Shown here one piece after another: positions 1 to 5,136 of a stretch of 9,822 nucleotides of DNA; position 1 is the first letter of the stretch; each line of letters starts with the position of its first letter. Under the pieces are notes generated by a model. The model did not search any database. It saw nothing but the letters and a program-made list of their open reading frames with translations, and had not been told where the DNA came from. The DNA comes from Deltaproteobacteria bacterium (GTDB lineage Bacteria; Desulfobacterota; Desulfobulbia; Desulfobulbales; VMSU01): positions 1 through 9,822 of the forward strand of contig JAJSAA010000030.1 of the NCBI GenBank assembly GCA_024274995.1, given 5' to 3'. Position numbers and translations under genes: made by a program.

Positions 1-1695
1 AAGATCGGCAGCAGTAGTTACAGAACCACCGACAGTCGAACCGGCGGCAATATTAGTTACCGCGTCTTGATCTACAATAGTTGAGGCGGATTTTAAGGTC
101 ATGTCAACGGTGGCAGTCATAGCTCCGCTTAGAGTAAACTGGCCGCCCATGCTCGAACCGGCCGTCAGTTTGCTGCCTGAGGCAATAACCGAACCGCCTG
201 CCGCCAGCATGTCATGAGTCAGGGTTACATTGGCGTTAAGAGTTGCAGCGGTGCTGAGAGTAGTGCCAGCGCTTATTGAACCGCTGGCGGTGCTTATGTC
301 ATTGGTCAGGTAGGTGCCGCTGGCGAGGATCGTGCCTGATTGCAGAATTGAAGTATCCTGGAGAAAGCTGCCAGCGGTAGTGTTAACGCTTTTGGCGTTA
401 TAGGCCGTGCCGCCAAGAGTTGAGGCCGAAGCAATAACCGAACCGGAAGCCAGTACTGAACCGGCCAGCAGGGTAGAATCAGCGCTGGTGGTGATATTAC
501 CGTTAATGGCGGTTCCGGAGACATCCATTCCGGCCTGCCAACCGGCCGTCAGGGTAGAGCCGCTGCCCACTATCGAGCCAAAGCTCAGGGTGGAATCTAT
601 GCTGGTAGTCACATCTGCCGCCATCTTCAGGTTATTGGAAAATGAAACCGCCATGCCCAGGGAGAGATCACTCATACTGAGCAACTGCGCTCCTTGTTGA
701 TAGATCTGCACATAACCGAAGGTGGAGAGATCTTCACCGGGCAGCAAGTTGTCAAGACCGCTGACCTGAATGGGTCGGCCGTCGCTAACAGCAAGTGTTA
801 AACGGCCGCTGGAATCAACACTTGCCGTAACTCCGCTCTTGGTGGTTTTGGCGTTAACAGCGGTAATCAGCCGTTCATCGCTGTCATTGGCCTTGACGCT
901 GATGACCCCGATATTGATGCCGTTAATGGCAAAGGTAGAGGGGGTGGAACCTGCCGCTATTGAATTAGCGGAGCTGGATTCAACCACCGTTCTGGCGCTG
1001 ATATTGGTACTGTCGGAATACTTGTTTATGGCGTCTGCCACCGCTGCCAGGCCGTTGGCCGGAGTATTGTTATAGGCCATGGTGAGACCGCTGATGCTCA
1101 GGGTTTTACCGGTGGCGGCATTATTCAGGGTCAGAGAAACTTCGCCGCCCTGGGTGGTTAAGGATAACTGGCCGGCGTACAGGTGGCCGGTATGATTATT
1201 GCGGGAATCAGGAAGATTGACGGCCATGGTCTGGCCGCTGGTCTCGCCCACCTGAAAGAGCTTGGAGGTAAAACTACCGTTCAACAGGGCGTGATCATTG
1301 TAGGTGGAGGTCATCATCACCAGATCAAGCTCCTTTAACAGGGTGTTGACATCTCCCTGGATGGTATCACGCTCGGTGCTGGACAGGAAATCGGATGCGG
1401 CCTGTACGGCTTTGGTTCTGATGCTGTTAATCAGGTCAATGGCCTGGGACAGAGAACCATCAACAATCTGCAATATGGAAACGGCATCATTGGCATTTTT
1501 AACGGCAGCTCCCAGCCCCTGAGCCTGGGAAGAGAGATAATCACCAATAAAGACCGCCCCTGGGTCATCGGCCGTCTTGTTGACCCGCAGTCCGGAAGAT
1601 AATTTGGTAATGGAATCGGCGAAGGATGATAGATTACGGTTGAACTGCTGAGTGGCGGCAAGGCTGTAGGCATCAATATTGACGCTGATCGTCAT
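1..1695 (-). CDS. fliC: Flagellin, N-terminal 565 residues (gene runs off the left edge)
   Basis: Flagellin is secreted through the flagellar export channel and polymerises into the filament. Read on the minus strand from ATG at 1695-1693, the frame is open for exactly 565 codons to base 1, so the C-terminal D1/D0 part lies outside the window. The start is set by a strong ribosome site (GGGAGGA, 1702-1708). Residues 1-150 form the conserved D0/D1 helices, with LSSGLRVN (33-40), NANDAVSILQ (67-76), AVQAAS and the closing FQVG (147-150). Residues about 186-320 hold two Flagellin_IN-like segments (TLSISGLTMAYNN; FAINGINIG followed by GVTASVDSSGRLTLAVSDG). From about 363 the protein becomes Ser/Thr/Gly/Ala-rich and, from 409, a regular hexapeptide repeat with no match in ordinary flagellin cores. 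The D1 motif reads DDPGA where DDAAG is usual. Being already 565 residues before the C-terminal core, it is longer than a typical ~500-residue flagellin. Family is certain; the repeat region's fold is inferred. Confidence 0.93.
   Translation of the reverse strand, partial: MTISVNIDAYSLAATQQFNRNLSSFADSITKLSSGLRVNKTADDPGAVFIGDYLSSQAQGLGAAVKNANDAVSILQIVDGSLSQAIDLINSIRTKAVQAASDFLSSTERDTIQGDVNTLLKELDLVMMTSTYNDHALLNGSFTSKLFQVGETSGQTMAVNLPDSRNNHTGHLYAGQLSLTTQGGEVSLTLNNAATGKTLSISGLTMAYNNTPANGLAAVADAINKYSDSTNISARTVVESSSANSIAAGSTPSTFAINGINIGVISVKANDSDERLITAVNAKTTKSGVTASVDSSGRLTLAVSDGRPIQVSGLDNLLPGEDLSTFGYVQIYQQGAQLLSMSDLSLGMAVSFSNNLKMAADVTTSIDSTLSFGSIVGSGSTLTAGWQAGMDVSGTAINGNITTSADSTLLAGSVLASGSVIASASTLGGTAYNAKSVNTTAGSFLQDTSILQSGTILASGTYLTNDISTASGSISAGTTLSTAATLNANVTLTHDMLAAGGSVIASGSKLTAGSSMGGQFTLSGAMTATVDMTLKSASTIVDQDAVTNIAAGSTVGGSVTTAADL
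136..471 (-). repeat. Hexapeptide repeat region in the flagellin hypervariable domain
   Basis: Residues 409 to about 520 of the flagellin can be cut into consecutive six-residue units of the form [L/I]-[A/T/G]-x-G-[S/T]-x. Clear units are LASGSV (415-420), IASAST (421-426), LGGTAY (427-432), LQSGTI (451-456), LASGTY (457-462), IASGSK (504-509) and LTAGSS (510-515). The phase holds without a break from 409 to about 492, then resets at a one-turn irregularity (THDML, 493-497). This agrees with the known left-handed beta-helix rule [LIV]-[GAED]-x2-[STAV]-x. A solenoid is therefore inferred, not shown. A looser form of the pattern continues toward the left edge (AAGSTV, GGSVTT). Confidence 0.7.
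424..609 (-). repeat. Imperfect 39-residue (117-bp) internal duplication in the flagellin
   Basis: Residues 363-385 (TTSIDSTL, then GSIVGSGSTL) and 402-424 (TTSADSTL, then GSVLASGSVI) are two clearly related copies 39 residues apart. The codons also match well at the start of each copy (ACTACCAGC / ACCACCAGC followed by GATTC). A third, weaker copy may begin near 439 (TTAGSFLQDTSIL). This looks like growth of the variable domain by tandem duplication. Confidence 0.6.
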
Positions 1696-1701
1696 GGCTT
1701 T

Positions 1702-1708
1702 TCCTCCC
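1702..1708 (-). promoter_or_regulatory. Ribosome binding site of the flagellin gene
   Basis: On the minus strand GGGAGGA lies six bases before the ATG ending at 1693. It is a near-ideal Shine-Dalgarno sequence and fixes the flagellin start. Confidence 0.85.
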
Positions 1709-1765
1709 TACCCGTAACAGTTCAGACCGGAACATAAATCACCCGGAACAGTGCGATACAAATGT

Positions 1766-1780
1766 TCAGGGCACTCCTGA
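1766..1780 (-). promoter_or_regulatory. Small stem-loop in the flagellin mRNA leader
   Basis: Minus-strand TCAGG-AGTGC-CCTGA forms a 5-bp stem with a 5-nt loop about 70 nt upstream of the flagellin ATG. It contains CAGGAG, and a second GGA lies in the ribosome site. Paired GGA motifs of this kind are what CsrA binds in flagellin leaders of other bacteria. Here it is only a possibility, as the stem is short. Confidence 0.3.
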
Positions 1781-1856
1781 GCAGTTCCCTTCAAGCTCAT
1801 AGTTAGAATATTAATGTCATATTTTACATTTTTTCAGGATTTAATAAAAGTTTTTT

Positions 1857-1883
1857 TAAAGTTTTTGATTATTATACCGATAA
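1857..1883 (+). promoter_or_regulatory. Sigma-28 (FliA) type promoter, directed toward the AmpG-like gene
   Basis: TAAAGTTT (1857-1864), an 11-base spacer and ACCGATAA (1876-1883) match the flagellar sigma-28 consensus TAAAGTTT-N11-GCCGATAA at all but one position, with exact spacing. It reads rightward, so a transcript would start near 1890 and give the AmpG-like gene an approximately 155-nt leader. It cannot serve the flagellin, which is on the opposite strand. Confidence 0.75.
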
Positions 1884-1924
1884 GGGAAGATTTTACACCT
1901 GTTCAAGGCCGATTCTTAACCGGG

Positions 1925-1940
1925 TATTATTATAATAATA
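1925..1940. repeat. Perfect 16-bp AT palindrome (possible operator)
   Basis: TATTATTATAATAATA is a perfect palindrome, and with one unpaired T (1941) it is extended by GGG (1922-1924) and CCC (1942-1944). It lies about 35 bp downstream of the predicted sigma-28 start site. It could be a repressor site or an RNA hairpin in the leader. It has no U-tract, so it is not a standard terminator. Confidence 0.4.
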
Positions 1941-2031
1941 TCCCCAAACTTCATTGGAAGTAGGTTATAATCCCACCAACTTTACCCCTCCTTTACGAGA
2001 TAACGGCCCTGGCCAACGGCTCAGGTACCAC

Positions 2032-2064
2032 ATGACAAGCGAAAATTTTGAGCATAAAATCTAA
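2032..2064 (+). other. Possible 10-codon upstream ORF overlapping the AmpG-like start
   Basis: ATG at 2032 opens a short frame, MTSENFEHKI, that stops at 2062-2064, so it spans the TTG start at 2048 in another frame. CAGG lies six bases before the ATG and is at least as good a ribosome site as anything before the TTG. It could couple or limit translation of the permease, or be chance. Confidence 0.25.
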
Positions 2065-3550
2065 TAATGACTCGGTAAAGCCCTCTTCCCCCCCCTTATT
2101 GTGGGCCTTCAGCACCTATTTCGCCGAGGGCTTTCCATATACTATTATTCGTACTATCTCGGCGTTGTTTTTCCGGGATCAGGGGATGAGCCTGCAGGGC
2201 CTGGGAGCTGCCTCCATCTTTGGCCTGCCCTGGGTGCTTAAATTTCTCTGGGGGCCACTGGTGGATAATATCGCCACTAAACGCCTCTGGCTGCTGACCA
2301 CCGAAGGCTTAATTACCTTAGCCTTTCTCATTGCCGCCATTCTTGCCCCGCTTACTCAGGCAGTCAGTATGATCGCAGCCCTTTTCTTTGCCGCCAGCTT
2401 TATAGCCGCCACCCACGATATAGCCATTGACGGTTTTTACATGGAGGCCCTTGATATTGACGCTCAGGCCCGTTACTTAGGCTATCGAGTTATGGCCTAT
2501 CGTATCGCCATGATGACGGGCAGCGGCGTTATCGCTACCATTGGCGCGCTTTACGGCTGGCGGGCCGCCTTTATGAGCGCCGACATTCTGATGTTTCTTC
2601 TCCTCGTTGTCAACCTGGTGATTTTGCCTCATTGTGAAGAATTCAAGCCCAGACGTTCCCCCGGCTCTTATCATGGACTCAAGGCTCTCAGTCGTTGGAT
2701 TCTGCTTACTGGCGGGATTATCCTGCTTCTCAGGATACTGCTGACCAATACTTTCACCGAGAGACTGATTCACCCGGCTATCCCACTTTTTAGCCATCTG
2801 AGCATCCCAGGCCTCATTAATATCGCTCTCTTTAGTGCTCTTATTTTTGTCTGGTTCGGAAGAAGACGGCTACGTCGGCTTATAACCGCCAACCCGGATA
2901 ATTTTTATGCCCGCTCATTTTTGACCTTTGTCGACCGCCCGCGTATCGGCATAATTCTGGCCTTTATTATTTCAATTAGAGCCGGGGAATACATGTTGTC
3001 CACCATGTATATTCCCTTTATGGTGGACCTGGGCCTTAAACTTCAGTACGGCTGGATTTCGGCTGGTATTGGCCTGCCTGCCTCTATTCTTGGAGCTATG
3101 TGCGGCGGGTGGGCCATCGGGCGCTACGGTTTAAGGAAGATGATATGGCCCTTTCTTCTACTGCAGAATATTACCAACCTGGTGTATATGGCCCTGGCCT
3201 TTTACCTGAGCGGCATGCTGGGGCTGAACACCGCCAATCCCACTCCCCTGCCCTTGTCTATGATTCAAATGACTGCGGTAGTGGTAACTCACGCCTTTGA
3301 TCAGTTCGCCGGTGGTCTGGGTACGGCAGTATTAATGACTTATCTCATGCGAATTTGCCGCGATGATTTCAAGGCCTCCCATTATGCCATAGGAACCGGG
3401 CTCATGGGACTCAGCGGCTTATACGCCGGGACGGTCAGCGGCTTTATTACCGCCTGGGTGGGATATGGGGCTTTCTTTGGGATCAGTTTTCTGGCCTCGG
3501 TGCCGGGTATGGTGCTGGTATGCTTTGTGCCCATGGAAGAAGGGGCATAA
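2048..3550 (+). CDS. AmpG-like MFS permease (PAT family, muropeptide-type transporter)
   Basis: This is a 500-residue inner-membrane protein of the major facilitator superfamily. The family includes AmpG, which imports GlcNAc-anhydroMurNAc muropeptides for wall recycling, and acetyl-CoA transporters. Visible AmpG-like signatures are YFAEGFPY (24-31), FGLPWVLKFLWGPLVD (58-73) and ATHDIAIDGFYMEAL (121-135), followed by many hydrophobic segments; the length is close to that of E. coli AmpG. The only in-frame start that keeps the first membrane segment is TTG at 2048. An in-frame stop lies at 2033-2035 and the next Met is residue 47. No good ribosome site precedes the TTG. An 8-C run (2088-2095) sits in codons 14-16. 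Transcription may come from the sigma-28-like promoter upstream and ends at the terminator at 3549-3587. The family call is firm; the substrate is inferred. Confidence 0.85.
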   Translation: MSIKSNNDSVKPSSPPLLWAFSTYFAEGFPYTIIRTISALFFRDQGMSLQGLGAASIFGLPWVLKFLWGPLVDNIATKRLWLLTTEGLITLAFLIAAILAPLTQAVSMIAALFFAASFIAATHDIAIDGFYMEALDIDAQARYLGYRVMAYRIAMMTGSGVIATIGALYGWRAAFMSADILMFLLLVVNLVILPHCEEFKPRRSPGSYHGLKALSRWILLTGGIILLLRILLTNTFTERLIHPAIPLFSHLSIPGLINIALFSALIFVWFGRRRLRRLITANPDNFYARSFLTFVDRPRIGIILAFIISIRAGEYMLSTMYIPFMVDLGLKLQYGWISAGIGLPASILGAMCGGWAIGRYGLRKMIWPFLLLQNITNLVYMALAFYLSGMLGLNTANPTPLPLSMIQMTAVVVTHAFDQFAGGLGTAVLMTYLMRICRDDFKASHYAIGTGLMGLSGLYAGTVSGFITAWVGYGAFFGISFLASVPGMVLVCFVPMEEGA

Positions 3551-3587
3551 AAAAAGCCCCCTTTAACTAAGAAAGGGGGCTTTTTTT
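3549..3587. terminator. Bidirectional rho-independent terminator
   Basis: Seven A, GCCCCC and TTT (3549-3564) pair with AAA, GGGGGC and seven T (3572-3587) around the 7-nt loop AACTAAG. The A-tract and T-tract flank the GC stem on both sides, so it can end the AmpG-like transcript on the plus strand and the pal-ompH transcript on the minus strand. Its first two bases lie in the permease stop codon. Confidence 0.93.
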
Positions 3588-3609
3588 AAAAAATCGGCTG
3601 TGAATTTGT

Positions 3610-4161
3610 CTACTTGGCGGCGGCTGTCTCCGCATTCATTTTCTTTAAGACTACACTGGTTACGTCAAGTTTGCTATCGGCATACAACAGACCGTTACTC
3701 TTTGATTTTTCAAAAATCAGGCTCAGGCCTTCTGTTCTGCCGACCTCATTAATTACTGCCTGTAATTGTTTGAAAATAGGGTTTAGAACCTTTTTCTGTA
3801 ACTGCTTCATGGTATATTGGGCGTCATTAACCTTTATCTGGTAAGCTCGCATCTTCTTTTGATAGTCACGTTCAGTTGCCTGTTTTTTATCAGCGCTCCA
3901 GACAGAGCTCTTCTTCTCGATATCCTTGGCCTCTTTTTCCAAGGCCATTTTTTCCTTCATGAGTTTGGGCTGTAATTCATTCTGTTTGGCCTCCAATACC
4001 TTACGAGCCCGCTGACCGGCTTGAGAACTGTCAATAATCTTTTGAATACTGATAACGCCTATCTTGAGGGGTGAAGCGGCAAATACTGGTTTAATCAAGA
4101 TGAAAGAGCAGATAAAGCAGCAGGCAATAATAATCGACTTGTTACGGAAATTTAAAATCAT
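3610..4161 (-). CDS. ompH: OmpH/Skp-family periplasmic chaperone
   Basis: Skp/OmpH proteins are trimeric periplasmic chaperones that hold unfolded outer-membrane proteins between the Sec translocon and the BAM complex. The 183-residue product has an N-terminal signal peptide (hydrophobic 9-23, likely cleavage after VFA at 28). The family opening KIGVISIQKIIDSSQAGQRARK (33-54) follows, then a highly charged, Lys/Glu-rich stretch (about 52-125) expected to form the coiled-coil tentacles. The C-terminal beta-forming part includes LSLIFEKSKSNGLLYADSKLDVT (146-168). The length is typical for the family. AAGGA six bases before the ATG at 4161 supports the start. It lies 93 nt downstream of the Pal-like gene, probably on the same transcript, and not beside bamA or lpxD, where this family is usually found. 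It may be a second copy in the genome. Confidence 0.9.
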   Translation of the reverse strand: MILNFRNKSIIIACCFICSFILIKPVFAASPLKIGVISIQKIIDSSQAGQRARKVLEAKQNELQPKLMKEKMALEKEAKDIEKKSSVWSADKKQATERDYQKKMRAYQIKVNDAQYTMKQLQKKVLNPIFKQLQAVINEVGRTEGLSLIFEKSKSNGLLYADSKLDVTSVVLKKMNAETAAAK

Positions 4162-4236
4162 TTTGATCCTTAAAAAGTTAGGGTGGTAAAATTACATGGT
4201 CAGATTAAGCAGCGCATCTATTTCAGAAACAGCAAA

Positions 4237-4250
4237 CCGCCTTAGGCGGC
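4237..4250 (-). terminator. Weak terminator or processing hairpin between pal and ompH
   Basis: Five bases after the pal stop, minus-strand GCCGCC-TAA-GGCGGT forms a compact GC hairpin (its final U is base 4236). It is followed by TTGCTGTTTC and not a clean U-tract. It may attenuate transcription into the chaperone gene or protect the 3' end of pal mRNA. Confidence 0.4.
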
Positions 4251-4254
4251 AAAA

Positions 4255-4830
4255 TCATCGGTTCTGGACAAAATCGTCCCGCCTGTTTTGAGACCAGGCC
4301 AGTTCATCGTGGCCATAATTAAGCGGTTTTTCTTCGCCAAAGCTGATGGTGGTAATTCGTTCAGGATTTACGCCAAGATTGATTAGATACCTTTTGGCGC
4401 TTTGCGCCCTTCTCTCACCGAGAGCCATATTATATTCACTGGTACCTCGTTCATCGCAATTGCCTTGCACGACAATTGTGGCCTGGCTGTTATTTCTCAA
4501 ATACTGGGCATTGCCTTCAATTCTGCTTACTTGATCCTTGCGGATGTTTGAGCGGTCAAAATTAAAGTATACCGGCAGCATGGGGCCAGTGGTTCGTCCT
4601 TCAAGGATAGTAAATGAATGAACCGGCTTAGGGGCAGGAGTATTCAGAGATTCTTCGGAGCCGGGAGGAGTAGTGACAACCGGAGCCTCATGTTGTTCGG
4701 GGGGGGGCGCTGATAGCGCCGGGGACGGGGGAGTTGATTGAATTTTTTGTTGACTGCACCCGCCGGCCAATAACAGAAAAGACATGGCAAAGGTAAAAAA
4801 CACGATGGTTCCAGAATATTTTTTAAGCAT
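4255..4830 (-). CDS. pal: Pal-like peptidoglycan-associated outer-membrane lipoprotein
   Basis: Pal is anchored in the outer membrane by its lipidated cysteine and binds the diaminopimelate of peptidoglycan. With Tol proteins it keeps the envelope together during division. The 191-residue product has a lipoprotein signal ending LLLAGGC (C25 the likely lipidated residue; A at -3 is slightly unusual). A Pro-rich linker (about 31-70) leads to an OmpA-like domain (86-190). That domain shows VYFNFDRSNIR (87-97), GNCDERGTSEYNMALGERRA (123-142) and the closing SQNRRDDF (180-187), which carry the usual ligand-binding Asp and Arg. AGGAGGG just before ATG 4830 is a strong ribosome site. No tolB or tolQR neighbour is present here. 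A 9-C run (bases 4699-4707 as G) encodes the linker prolines 42-44. A general OmpA-family lipoprotein is the alternative. Confidence 0.9.
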   Translation of the reverse strand: MLKKYSGTIVFFTFAMSFLLLAGGCSQQKIQSTPPSPALSAPPPEQHEAPVVTTPPGSEESLNTPAPKPVHSFTILEGRTTGPMLPVYFNFDRSNIRKDQVSRIEGNAQYLRNNSQATIVVQGNCDERGTSEYNMALGERRAQSAKRYLINLGVNPERITTISFGEEKPLNYGHDELAWSQNRRDDFVQNR

Positions 4831-4882
4831 TATTCCCTCCTTTTTTTTATAAAATCATTTCATTTAGTTGGAAAAAATATAG

Positions 4883-4909
4883 ATTATAGAAAACGCCTTG
4901 AAAAGACAA
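4883..4909 (-). promoter_or_regulatory. Probable sigma-70 promoter of the pal-ompH unit
   Basis: On the minus strand TATAAT (4888-4883) is preceded by TTGTCT (4909-4904). The spacing of 15 is short of the ideal 17, although TTTTCA with a downstream TATATT at 17 offers an alternative pair. The position, about 50 bp upstream of the ATG, fits. Confidence 0.45.
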
Positions 4910-4961
4910 CATATTTTTATCATTTTTTTAATATTTAACCATATTTTAACAGAGGACGGGC

Positions 4962-4976
4962 GTTTTACGTTAAAAC
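4962..4976. promoter_or_regulatory. Dyad GTTTTA-N3-TAAAAC, possible operator
   Basis: This is a perfect 6+6 bp inverted repeat with a 3-bp centre in the divergent spacer, about 55 bp upstream of the pal -35 region. It has the size of a dimeric regulator site, but no regulator is identified. Confidence 0.3.
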
Positions 4977-5015
4977 TTTCCCTACATAAGGAATTTACGA
5001 AACGACTTAAATGGG

Positions 5016-5031
5016 TTACTGTTTTCAGTAA
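5016..5031. promoter_or_regulatory. Hairpin TTACTG-TTTT-CAGTAA upstream of the phosphorylase gene
   Basis: A perfect 6-bp inverted repeat with a 4-nt loop lies about 105 bp before the ATG at 5137. It could be an operator or a leader hairpin of the rightward operon. It is short and could be chance. Confidence 0.3.
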
Positions 5032-5136
5032 TTATTCAGCCCAGATAATGGAAGACCGTACCCCCCGCCATTCAGAGCCAAGGTTAATAATACGGTTTTA
5101 ACATATTATCAATATATCAACAAAAGTGCTTATATC

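Larger units (their letters stand above)
1696..2047. other. Divergent intergenic region between flagellin and AmpG-like genes
   Basis: This AT-rich spacer of 352 bp holds the flagellin leader and ribosome site, a plus-strand sigma-28 promoter (1857-1883), a 16-bp AT palindrome (1925-1940) and two direct CCGGAACA repeats (1727-1734 and 1743-1750). I looked on the minus strand for a sigma-28 (TAAA-N15-GCCGATAA) or sigma-54 (GG-N10-GC) promoter for the flagellin and saw no convincing one. A minus-strand TATAAT (1871-1876) lacks a good -35 partner. No RNA gene was recognised. Confidence 0.7.
4831..5136. other. Divergent intergenic region between pal and glucan phosphorylase genes
   Basis: This AT-rich spacer of 306 bp contains the pal ribosome site and promoter. 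It also has the dyad GTTTTA-CGT-TAAAAC (4962-4976) and the hairpin TTACTG-TTTT-CAGTAA (5016-5031). A plus-strand open stretch (4898-5101) has only a TTG start, no ribosome site and overlaps the pal promoter, so I do not count it as a gene. I saw no clear promoter for the rightward operon. Confidence 0.6.

Noticed and set aside
136..471. Interpretation of the repeat region as a CRISPR array or non-coding repeat
   Set aside because: The units are degenerate at the DNA level, have no constant spacers, and stay in frame with the flagellin.
1300..1676. Open frames in other phases inside the flagellin gene on both strands
   Set aside because: The flagellin frame is open throughout and gives clear family motifs; the others are shadows with no recognisable product or ribosome site.
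1868..1940. Invertible promoter segment flanked by ATTATTATA / TATAATAAT repeats, which could turn the sigma-28 promoter toward the flagellin
   Set aside because: The matching stretches are only nine bases of low-complexity A/T and lie on one side of the promoter core; no long inverted repeats or nearby recombinase gene are visible.
1954..2064. Extended open frame upstream of the permease, from TTG 1954 through ATG 2032
   Set aside because: It has no ribosome site and no recognisable sequence; only the short ATG-started part is kept as a weak candidate.
4898..5101. 67-codon open frame on the plus strand in the pal/phosphorylase spacer
   Set aside because: It starts with TTG without a ribosome site, overlaps the pal promoter, and has a composition like translated AT-rich spacer with no family resemblance.
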